Below, one piece after another: positions 1-5,482 of a stretch of DNA of 8,094 nucleotides. The DNA lies in assembly GCA_036507955.1 (NCBI GenBank), contig DATCIH010000160.1, positions 1 through 8,094 of the forward strand. Direction: 5' to 3'. Below the pieces are notes generated by a model. The model was given only the letters and a program-made list of their open reading frames with translations. It was not told where the DNA came from and did no database searches. Position numbers and translations under genes: made by a program. This DNA comes from DATCIH01 sp036507955 (GTDB taxonomy: Bacteria > Bacillota > Clostridia > Clostridiales > Clostridiaceae). The stretch's first letter is position 1; every line of letters begins with the position of its first letter.

Positions 1-57
1 AGTTTTTCCTATAACTTTATCTTTTGTATTCTCAATTTTGTTTTTTAAATCTGACAT
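1..57 (-). CDS. CsbD-like general stress protein, N-terminal 19 codons only
   Basis: The gene runs off the left edge, so only its first 19 residues are visible. They begin MSDLKNKIENTKDK and continue VIGKT. This lysine-rich, helix-forming start, with the K-N-K-I-E-x-T-K-D-K-V-x-G-K pattern, is typical of CsbD-family proteins, which are small (roughly 60-70 residues), hydrophilic, cytoplasmic, and abundant under stress or in stationary phase. Their biochemical role is not established. The ATG at 57-55 is supported by a strong ribosome binding site, GGAGGTG at 62-68 on the minus strand, four bases upstream. A well-formed promoter lies at 151-179. The family call rests on the N-terminus alone; a different small helical protein is possible but less likely. 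Confidence 0.72.
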   Translation of the reverse strand, partial: MSDLKNKIENTKDKVIGKT

Positions 58-150
58 TTTACACCTCCATTTAATTTTATCCAAATTCCAAGTCTATTTA
101 TTTCAATCATAAATAATACAATTTTTCGATAATTTAGAATGTTCTATTTT

Positions 151-179
151 ATTATACCATTCACGCCGTGATTATTCAA
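151..179 (-). promoter_or_regulatory. Sigma-A-type promoter of the csbD-like gene, palindrome in the spacer
   Basis: On the minus strand TTGAAT (174-179) is followed after exactly 17 bases by a perfect TATAAT (151-156). This places a start near 144 and gives an untranslated leader of about 85 bases. The spacer contains TCACG-C-CGTGA (161-171), an odd-centred inverted repeat with perfect 5-base arms lying between -35 and -10. A repressor bound there would block polymerase, so it is a reasonable operator candidate, although it is short. Immediately upstream of the -35 are two sequences resembling Spo0A boxes. The promoter itself is seen directly; the regulators are inferred. Confidence 0.7.
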
Positions 180-180
180 C

Positions 181-220
181 ATTTTTCGACATCTCATTTT
201 ATTTTTCGATATCTCGTTTT
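181..220 (-). repeat. Two 20-base tandem repeats with Spo0A-box-like cores
   Basis: Bases 181-200 and 201-220 are direct repeats agreeing at 18 of 20 positions. Read on the minus strand, the first contains TGTCGAA (185-191), the consensus core of the 0A box bound by the sporulation regulator Spo0A. The second contains TATCGAA (205-211), one mismatch away. A third copy of the ATTTTTCGAT core lies at 121-130, downstream of the -10. The boxes are 20 bases apart, about two helical turns, and the nearer one sits five bases upstream of the -35, a position suited to activation by Spo0A. Binding is not proven. The A+T-rich context makes chance matches possible, but the tandem arrangement argues against pure coincidence. 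Confidence 0.5.
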
Positions 221-227
221 ATAGCAA

Positions 228-250
228 GGAGCTGATTTCAAATCATCTCC
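228..250. repeat. Hairpin of unknown role
   Basis: GGAGCTGATT (228-237) pairs with AATCATCTCC (241-250) with one mismatch across a 3-base loop. No U-run follows on either strand, so it is not a good intrinsic terminator. It may be a remnant end of a mobile element or part of a leader or trailer RNA. Confidence 0.4.
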
Positions 251-581
251 TATGGGATCAGACCCCTAAAAAACTACTCTATCAACACGACTGTCTCAAT
301 GTGTGTGTAGGAAATAAAGTGATACTGACATGCGTTGATATTGGTTTTGCGTAGGGATGTACCCCCTTGTTGTGAGGGGGTCGTTTTGGAACTGTGATTT
401 ATACTTTTTCGCAATAGTATTTTGAATTTACAGAAACTTCAAACAATAAAACAAATTACTTGTTAAGTCATAATAATGTTCCTAGCCAATGAGATTACTA
501 ATAAAAGAAGGGCCTATAAAATAGATTATAATAACAACAACTGTTTTAGTCTTTAATCGTGCTTTTTAATATTCTAACTTC
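251..581. other. Intergenic stretch without an intact gene
   Basis: No credible open reading frame with a ribosome binding site is present on either strand. The visible structure is a GC-rich hairpin, ACCCCCT (361-367) with AGGGGGT (375-381) around a 7-base loop, followed on the plus strand by CGTTTTGG. That is a poor terminator tail. Upstream of it, the minus strand at about 288-345 can be read as a broken peptide ending THIETVVLI, loosely resembling the C-terminal end of RlmD-type 23S rRNA uracil methyltransferases, but this is weak. Bases 390-581 are A+T-rich and I recognise nothing in them. Confidence 0.45.
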
Positions 582-626
582 AAATACAAAAGCATCTATC
601 CAATTCGGTTAAATGCTTTTGTATTT
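582..626 (-). terminator. Hairpin ending the sortase transcript
   Basis: AAATACAAAAGCAT (582-595) and ATGCTTTTGTATTT (613-626) form a perfect 14-base inverted repeat around a 17-base loop, 28 bases beyond the sortase stop codon. The T-run on the minus strand after the stem is weak (stem end ATTT, then GAAGTT). It may therefore act partly as a terminator and partly as an mRNA 3' stabiliser. No gene converges from the left that would need it on the plus strand. It is also a candidate left edge of the sortase/ice-binding cassette. Confidence 0.55.
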
Positions 627-653
627 ACTAATTAATTTTAAGTTTTTTATGAT

Positions 654-1331
654 TTACTTATCTTTTACTAATGATGAAGAGACGATGTAGCGGTCAGGAG
701 CATCACCAAGAAAATTAAAAGGATAACAGGTAGTCATTGTTAGGACCGCATGGTCGGTTGGTACAATAACTGTATTGTCATCTTTATGAACAATTCGTGT
801 ACCATTCACTTCGTAAGTGAAAGTACCTGCGGATGTTATCACAATAAGTTTGTCACCTATCTTTAGATTGCCTATTTGACTGAAAACTGTATCGCGGTGT
901 CCTGACAAAACACAATTGTCTTCCTCACCGGGAAGTACGCTCTGGTTGAAGTGACCTACTCCTTTGCTCAATTCCTTTACATCGGTCCCTTGGAAAATGG
1001 ACAGTTTCCTATTTAGAGCTGGTATTGTCAAACTTCCAATATTTTCACCCTCAGCAGGATACACCGGATAAATAATTTTATCGAGATTAAGATCGTCGGA
1101 TGAATTGCCGGATTTCATCGTAGCAATGCTGTCTCCCGTTAACTTGTTCTGCTCTGAAACAAAAGTTGTAGGGTTGGAAACGTGAATGGAGGTAGCATCT
1201 GCAGAATAAAAGTACGGTACCCACAAACTAAATATTGCCCAAGTAATACATCCTATCCCCAAACCCATAAATCCTAATGATAGGACTGTAATAAGGGAGC
1301 GCCTTCCCAATAATAGTTTTAGCTTATTCAT
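654..1331 (-). CDS. Class D-type sortase, membrane-anchored transpeptidase
   Basis: This 225-residue protein has a basic N-terminus and one membrane segment (about residues 12-38), then an extracellular linker and the sortase beta-barrel (about 95-220). The catalytic histidine is H145 in VLSGHRDTVF, the nucleophile is C202 in TMTTCYPF, and the arginine is R214 in GDAPDRYIV. The T-x-T-T-C-Y-P-F and GHRD motifs fit class D sortases. Sortases cut an LPxTG-like signal and join the surface protein to cell-wall peptidoglycan. The ATG overlaps the end of the upstream ice-binding gene by 8 bases (ATGAATAA), with a GGAGAAG-type ribosome binding site inside that gene, so translation is probably coupled. 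The obvious substrate is that neighbour, which ends in LPNSS, a membrane segment and basic residues. Length and catalytic residues are normal for the family. The GC content of a sampled line (42 percent at 961-1020) exceeds that of neighbouring genes. Confidence 0.9.
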   Translation of the reverse strand: MNKLKLLLGRRSLITVLSLGFMGLGIGCITWAIFSLWVPYFYSADATSIHVSNPTTFVSEQNKLTGDSIATMKSGNSSDDLNLDKIIYPVYPAEGENIGSLTIPALNRKLSIFQGTDVKELSKGVGHFNQSVLPGEEDNCVLSGHRDTVFSQIGNLKIGDKLIVITSAGTFTYEVNGTRIVHKDDNTVIVPTDHAVLTMTTCYPFNFLGDAPDRYIVSSSLVKDK

Positions 1332-2574
1332 AACGTTTTCTGCTTCTCCATCCTATAACTCCCACCAGCATTAAGGCAGTACCCATAAGGAGTAACTCAT
1401 ATAAATGTGTGGATGAGTTAGGAAGTTTTCCTCCTGTAACAGTCTTTGTAACGGGAACAGGAGGTGTGACAACTGCAGGAGGTGTGGCAACAACTGAATT
1501 GTCATTGTTAGTAATCGTTACGGTTTTATTATCGCCGGAACCTAAAGCTACAATAATGTTGCCACTTAAATCATTATTGTTGCTATAACTTTGGGTATAT
1601 CCAACAGTAGTATCTTCGCTAACTATATAAGTACCTGGAGACAAAGTGTAGGTAGTTCCAGGTGATTCAGCACCCGGAGCTGGGCTTTCCACCACGTCAC
1701 TACCGGAAGTCTTTACATGCAGGTTAAAATTAGCCGCAATTGATTTCCCACCATTATCATTAATAACATGCTTAATTACATGAAGGGTGGCTGGGGCCTG
1801 TGTTGGCGGTGTCGTCGATGTGGTGTCACAAGTTCCATTTGTGATGGTGTTGTTGTCTAATGTGACAGCGCCATTCCGTGCCAACAACTGTCCTTGAACC
1901 GACGCACTGTTCATTGCTGTGATAGATGTTAACGCAAAGATGTGTCCTTCGAAATGAGAATATGTTCCTAAGGTAGCGGAGCTTCCTACCTTCCAAAATG
2001 TTCTACAAAACCTAGCACTATTTTTTAGTTCAATATTGCTGCCTGATGCCGTGATGAGCGTGGATGTAGTCTTAAATATGAAGGCATCCTCGGATTGCCC
2101 CTGGGCATCCAGCGTGAGAGTGCCAGTTATATGGAAATATCCAGAAGCTGAAACGTAGGTTCCAGGTATTAATGTAAGCCCACCAAGTTCAGAAGAAATG
2201 GTAGTCTCCGGAGTTCTTCCGGCTGCATCGTCATATGCGATTATTAGTTCATTTTGTGCTGTAAGTGCCACATCATCAGCTAAATGTACAGCTCCACTCA
2301 TGGTTACGCTAGGCTTCCCTGTGAAAGCAGAACCTGGAGATACACCCATATTCGCTCCTACACTTCCACTAATTGTAGTGGTTCCTGTATTTGTGATTGT
2401 CTGGCCAGCCAAAACTGCAAATCCAGCGATTGTTGTTCTTAGATCCACTGTCAGTGGCGCTGCCATACTCTTTATAGGTGTTGCCAATATGCCTACCATT
2501 GATATTGTAAGTAGTAATGATATAAATCTCATCTTACTAAATACTCTCATAAACTTATTCAGCCCCCTTCTCAT
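1324..2574 (-). CDS. Ice-binding-like (DUF3494) surface protein with sortase signal
   Basis: This 416-residue secreted protein has a basic, hydrophobic signal peptide, probably cut after SMA at about residue 38. A DUF3494 / ice-binding-like domain spans about 41-248, with typical family sequences such as GQTITNTGTT, FWKVGSSATLG, FALTSIT and LLARNGAVTLDNNTI. A short Thr/Pro linker (250-262) leads to a domain resembling a prealbumin or collagen-binding B-type repeat (about 263-357, TLHVIKHVINDNGG and the GTYIVSE / TVTITNN strands). A Pro/Val-rich wall-spanning stretch (361-378) precedes the sorting signal LPNSS (384-388), a membrane segment (391-409) and the tail RSRKRYE. The DUF3494 fold is a beta-helix found in ice-binding proteins and adhesins. 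Binding of ice is not assured here, and an adhesin role is equally possible. C190 and C249 could form a disulphide. The start is probably the internal ATG at 2550 (see that entry). Composition is G+C-rich for the window, suggesting transfer. Confidence 0.86.
   Translation of the reverse strand: MRRGLNKFMRVFSKMRFISLLLTISMVGILATPIKSMAAPLTVDLRTTIAGFAVLAGQTITNTGTTTISGSVGANMGVSPGSAFTGKPSVTMSGAVHLADDVALTAQNELIIAYDDAAGRTPETTISSELGGLTLIPGTYVSASGYFHITGTLTLDAQGQSEDAFIFKTTSTLITASGSNIELKNSARFCRTFWKVGSSATLGTYSHFEGHIFALTSITAMNSASVQGQLLARNGAVTLDNNTITNGTCDTTSTTPPTQAPATLHVIKHVINDNGGKSIAANFNLHVKTSGSDVVESPAPGAESPGTTYTLSPGTYIVSEDTTVGYTQSYSNNNDLSGNIIVALGSGDNKTVTITNNDNSVVATPPAVVTPPVPVTKTVTGGKLPNSSTHLYELLLMGTALMLVGVIGWRSRKRYE
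2548..2569 (-). promoter_or_regulatory. Ribosome binding site favouring the internal start at 2550
   Basis: AAGGGGG (2563-2569, minus strand) is the only strong Shine-Dalgarno match near the ice-binding gene. It lies inside the first codons of the longest frame and 12 bases upstream of an in-frame ATG at 2550-2548 (residue 9 of the long form, MRVFSKMRF). The ATG at 2574 lacks a well-placed site. Starting at 2550 leaves a normal signal peptide. The 12-base spacing is somewhat long, so the choice is probable rather than certain. Confidence 0.6.
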
Positions 2575-2612
2575 AAATTATTTATATTCCATTATTGACC
2601 TTTATTATTAAT

Positions 2613-2640
2613 ATTATACTCCTATTTCGGACTATTTCAA
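2613..2640 (-). promoter_or_regulatory. Sigma-A-type promoter of the ice-binding/sortase operon
   Basis: TTGAAA (2635-2640) and a perfect TATAAT (2613-2618) on the minus strand are separated by 16 bases. Transcription would start near 2606, giving a leader of about 55 bases to the ATG at 2550. The promoter lies in the 69-base gap behind the stop codon of the truncated sensor. The surface-protein operon can therefore be expressed independently of the riboswitch-controlled genes upstream, although readthrough from them is possible because no terminator lies between. Confidence 0.65.
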
Positions 2641-2643
2641 TAC

Positions 2644-3114
2644 TTAATCTACAAAATAATATAAATCCGACCAGATAGTCTTTCCTGTCTTCAAATCTAT
2701 CTCATAGCTTCCTAAATGAGATAGATTTTCAACCTTATTAAACCTTTCCACATCATTTTTTAGTAGTATATTAACATGACTAATTTTATCATTCTGATCT
2801 ATTATTCTGTCAGTTAATTTATAAGTTATAAGCGCAATAATAATAAATATAAGTAATCTTACAAGCTCCTCCCAAGGCGGCTCTGGATTATATTTCATGC
2901 AAAATAAAAAATGGGTTGCTGTTAGAACTACAGAATATGTAAACCCTTTTTTACCATACCAAAAGCATGACAGTAAAATTGGGATATAAAATAGATTTTG
3001 ATATATTATAAAAATCCCATTGGAAATGCAAATATAACTGACTGTATAAGCTATAATTGTAGTAAGTAATATTATGAGCAGTTTTAAGTATTTTTTTTCT
3101 CTTTCGCTAATCAT
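2644..3114 (-). pseudogene. N-terminal fragment of a membrane/PAS sensor protein
   Basis: The 156-residue product has about four membrane segments (roughly 10-30, 40-54, 58-75 and 84-102), a polar helical linker (103-130), and the opening of a PAS domain (130-156, NLSHLGSYEIDLKTGKTIWSD). A PAS domain continues for about 80 more residues and is normally followed by a histidine kinase, GGDEF or EAL output domain; all of that is missing. The frame ends in LYYFVD and a stop, and sequence after it does not resume PAS homology in any frame I checked. This is a truncation rather than a simple frameshift. The start ATG has a good ribosome binding site (AAGGGAGAA, about 3121-3129) and lies 45 bases after the chemoreceptor stop, so the two are probably one operon under the c-di-GMP riboswitch. 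The fragment might still be made as a small membrane protein. Which output domain was lost cannot be read from the sequence. Confidence 0.72.
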
Positions 3115-3159
3115 TTCTTATTCTCCCTTAACACTCCATGAAAACATATGTAAAAATCT

Positions 3160-4881
3160 TTATTTAATTTTAAATTTCATAACCATTTCGGTAAGTTTTT
3201 GTGCAAGTTCTGCCTGTTCCTGTGCCGTCTTTGCCACCTGTTCAACTCCCTGGGTGGAATCGCTTATACTGTTTTCTATTTCATTTGTATTTTCAGATAC
3301 TTTTTGTGATGTGCCTGCCATAATTTGCACAGCTTGGCTTACTTGTTCTACTGTTGCATTAATTTCTTCAGACATAGAAGCCAACTCCTCTGACATCTTA
3401 CTTATAAAATCAGCATCATCATAATATTGATTCCCTATTTCAACAAAGGATTTAAATTGAGGATTTATGTCCTCTTCCATAAATTTAAGTATTTCACTGC
3501 TATTATTTGATAAATTATCAAACACGTCCTTAACCATTATTACAGTATTTTGTATATCAGTTACTGATTGGGTAGATTGTTCTGCTAGTTTCTTCACTTC
3601 TTCCGCCACCACAGCAAAGCCTCTACCCTGTTCTCCTGCCCTTGCTGCTTCAATTGCTGCATTTAGTGAAAGAAGGTTGGTTTGAGCGGCAATACTTGCA
3701 ATAGCATCTGCCATTATTTTTATCTTATCTACCACTTTTCCTTCTTCGATAGCCTTTAAAATAGCTTTTTGTTTTTCTTTGTACATTTGTTGAGTATTAT
3801 TTAGAGATTTTTCACTTTCCTCTTGTATATTTAAAGCACGTTTCTTAATATTTGCTGCATTATTGCTTCCATCCATTGCCTTCTCTGATAGTTGTAAAAT
3901 GCTTGCATTGACCTCTTCCATTAATGCTGTTATTTCTTCTGCAGAGGAACTTGTATCTTGAACCCCTCTTGAAATTTCTGCTGTAGAACTATTTATAGTT
4001 TCAAGTCTTGCAGCAATTTCTTCTACCGAAGAAGGAAGTTCCTCACTTAGTGAACTTAAATTTTGCGAACTATCCAAAACGTTTTTAATTAAGTCGTTTA
4101 AATCCCCCGGCATTTCCTCAATAGACGTTGCCATGTCTCCTATTTCATCTTTCCTTTTCAAATATTTTTTAGATGTAGGATGTGTAAAATCTCCTTTTGA
4201 AACAATTCTTAAGTGCTTTACTGCAAGGATAAGAGGAACTGCAATATCATTATTTAAAATTAATCCAAGTATAATAGAAATTATGACTCCTATACACATT
4301 AATACTATTATCATAAACCTTGCTTGATCATAAACTGAAACACTGTTATTATATGATGTTTTACCATCACTCAAATTAGATTGTACTAGCTTATCCAAAC
4401 TATCAAACATTTTTTCCCTTACAGTTACAACTTGAGGATATAAGGTAAGTGCTTCCTCATATCTTCCACTGTCTATTAAGGTAATAAGTTGGCTTCTCAA
4501 ATTCGTATACTGTTCTAGATCTTGTTTAAATACTGGCCATTCCCTTTTTTCAACTGCATTTTTAGATGATTTTTCGTATTGACTTATATATTTATTGTTT
4601 TCATCATCATTTGTTTTTATATCCTGTTCTACAGTTTTATTCTGATCTGGATTATTTCTTTCATATAGTAATTTAAGTACATCCGCACGGATCTCGGATA
4701 GATTATCTTTCATATCTGTTATAACATAAGTTGATTGAAAATTGGTATTATAAATGGTGTTGGTATTATTGTCTACCTTTGTTAAACTATTAATACCTAT
4801 GTAGCCGACTATCCCCATAAGCAAAGCTATAAGCATAAATGACGCTAAAAGCTTGTGCTTTATTTTTAAGTTTTTAATCAT
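3160..4881 (-). CDS. Methyl-accepting chemotaxis protein
   Basis: This 573-residue transmembrane chemoreceptor signals ligand binding to the CheA/CheW array at the cell pole. Membrane segment 1 is at about 11-33, followed by an extracellular four-helix-bundle type sensor domain (about 34-186), membrane segment 2 (188-210), a HAMP linker (about 211-265) and a long coiled-coil signalling domain (270-570). The conserved hairpin tip is present and normal at 400-434 (QTNLLSLNAAIEAARAGE then GRGFAVVAEEVKKLAE). Glu/Gln/Ser-rich stretches on either side are probable methylation regions. No C-terminal pentapeptide tether for CheR is seen. The ATG at 4881 has an AAAGGGGAA ribosome binding site. It is the first gene behind a c-di-GMP-I riboswitch and terminator, a recurrent arrangement in clostridia that links motility to c-di-GMP. 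The chemical sensed is unknown. A sampled line (3781-3840) is 28 percent G+C. Confidence 0.93.
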   Translation of the reverse strand: MIKNLKIKHKLLASFMLIALLMGIVGYIGINSLTKVDNNTNTIYNTNFQSTYVITDMKDNLSEIRADVLKLLYERNNPDQNKTVEQDIKTNDDENNKYISQYEKSSKNAVEKREWPVFKQDLEQYTNLRSQLITLIDSGRYEEALTLYPQVVTVREKMFDSLDKLVQSNLSDGKTSYNNSVSVYDQARFMIIVLMCIGVIISIILGLILNNDIAVPLILAVKHLRIVSKGDFTHPTSKKYLKRKDEIGDMATSIEEMPGDLNDLIKNVLDSSQNLSSLSEELPSSVEEIAARLETINSSTAEISRGVQDTSSSAEEITALMEEVNASILQLSEKAMDGSNNAANIKKRALNIQEESEKSLNNTQQMYKEKQKAILKAIEEGKVVDKIKIMADAIASIAAQTNLLSLNAAIEAARAGEQGRGFAVVAEEVKKLAEQSTQSVTDIQNTVIMVKDVFDNLSNNSSEILKFMEEDINPQFKSFVEIGNQYYDDADFISKMSEELASMSEEINATVEQVSQAVQIMAGTSQKVSENTNEIENSISDSTQGVEQVAKTAQEQAELAQKLTEMVMKFKIK

Positions 4882-4964
4882 AATTTTATTCCCCTTTCAA
4901 AAGTATTATTATATAGATTTTTTATATTTGTTCATCAGAGTACTTTAGATTCTAAGTTCTACTG

Positions 4965-5016
4965 TAAAATGCATAAATCGCTCAATGTTTTGGATTTACT
5001 CTCTAAAATGCATAAA
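4965..5016. repeat. Two 13-base direct repeats in the chemoreceptor leader
   Basis: TAAAATGCATAAA occurs at 4965-4977 and again at 5004-5016, 39 bases apart, each centred on the palindrome ATGCAT. The second copy overlaps the T-run of the riboswitch terminator. They lie between terminator and coding sequence, so they could be protein-binding sites, the trace of a small duplication, or chance in A+T-rich DNA. Another ATGCAT sits at 5165-5170, just upstream of the aptamer. Confidence 0.4.
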
Positions 5017-5050
5017 AAGGCGATAGTACCAATACATGGTAACTATCGCC
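5014..5050 (-). terminator. Intrinsic terminator of the riboswitch expression platform
   Basis: On the minus strand GGCGATAGTTACCA (5037-5050) pairs with TGGTACTATCGCC (5019-5031), a 13-pair stem with one bulged base and a 5-base loop, followed by TTTTT (5014-5018). It lies about 130 bases upstream of the chemoreceptor start and just after the c-di-GMP aptamer, so it decides whether transcription reaches that gene. A second hairpin, CTAATAGTT/AACTATTAG (5052-5071), lies between aptamer and terminator and shares bases with the possible P1 stem, so it may be part of the switch. Confidence 0.88.
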
Positions 5051-5063
5051 TCTAATAGTTTTA

Positions 5064-5164
5064 ACTATTAGTAATTAGTAACCCGACTGCCATAGTTCCT
5101 GTAATAACGAACATTAGACTCGAAGCTTTGTGTCTTCAGTTTTCACTAAATTTGCCTTTATAGT
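5064..5164 (-). ncRNA. Cyclic di-GMP-I (GEMM) riboswitch aptamer
   Basis: The minus strand shows the GEMM-I signature in order. GGCAAA (5151-5156) comes first, then a P2 hairpin closed by a GAAA tetraloop between TTTAGT and ACTGAA. Next are GACACAAAGC (consensus GACGCAAAGC) and GAGTCTAA, a third stem with GTTC/GAAC arms, and finally ATGGCAGTCGGGTTAC (consensus ATGGCAGCCGGGTTAC). A short P1 can form from ACTAT (5160-5164) and ATAGT (5064-5068). This class binds the second messenger c-di-GMP. It is followed by a strong terminator and a chemoreceptor gene, its typical clostridial context. The A in GACACAAAGC and the T in GCAGTCGGG are departures from the usual consensus and may lower affinity. 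The exact ends are approximate. Confidence 0.9.
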
Positions 5165-5178
5165 ATGCATTTTTTGTT

Positions 5179-5184
5179 ATTATA
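5179..5184 (-). promoter_or_regulatory. Probable -10 box for the riboswitch transcript
   Basis: A perfect TATAAT lies on the minus strand so that transcription would begin near 5172, a few bases before the aptamer. No convincing -35 hexamer is seen 16-18 bases upstream (ATATTA at 5202-5207), and no flagellar sigma-factor motif is seen. The assignment rests mainly on position. Confidence 0.4.
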
Positions 5185-5431
5185 TGTCTAAATATGTATA
5201 ATAATATCATTATTAAATAATCAGAATCTATATTACAAGGTTTATTTTTACATTTTGCATTAAATTTTTATTAAAATAATTTATGATGGATTTATGTCCA
5301 ATGAAAGTCATATTTATGTAATTGGAGTAGCGGAAGATGGAGTATACACTAAAAACTTATTAAAACCAATAGCCCAAATTTAATAGTACCCTTGGTGGTT
5401 ACTGTTCACACCCCTATTATAACAAAAAATA
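5185..5431. other. A+T-rich intergenic sequence, no gene recognised
   Basis: This stretch holds upstream sequence of the riboswitch promoter and about 200 bases in which I see no supported gene. The only frame of note is a 29-codon plus-strand reading frame from the ATG at 5294 (MSNESHIYVIGVAEDGVYTK and onward). It has a poor ribosome binding site and no recognised relatives. Confidence 0.4.
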
Positions 5432-5482
5432 AAAAAAGTCAGTAATAAACCTAGCTAAATACCGGGCATTACTAACTTTTTT
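5432..5482. terminator. Strong bidirectional intrinsic terminator
   Basis: AAAAAAGTCAGTAAT (5432-5446) and ATTACTAACTTTTTT (5468-5482) pair at 14 of 15 positions around a 21-base loop, with T-runs after the stem on both strands. On the minus strand it overlaps the stop codon of the small transposase-like tail at 5481-5570, so it was probably that gene's terminator. On the plus strand it would stop any transcript from the 5300 region. Confidence 0.75.

Noticed and set aside
2198..2611. 137-codon plus-strand frame opposite the ice-binding gene
   Set aside because: It lies antisense to a well-supported gene, has no recognisable domain, and its low-complexity content follows from the coding strand.
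3074..3424. Plus-strand frame rich in serine and cysteine opposite the chemoreceptor
   Set aside because: It is a shadow of the helical heptads of the chemoreceptor read in reverse, with no ribosome binding site. The shorter plus-strand frames at 3467-3685 and 4133-4327 were rejected for the same reason.
5294..5383. 29-codon plus-strand frame starting MSNESHIYVI
   Set aside because: It has a weak ribosome binding site and no recognised relative. The length is easily reached by chance, although a degraded gene cannot be excluded.
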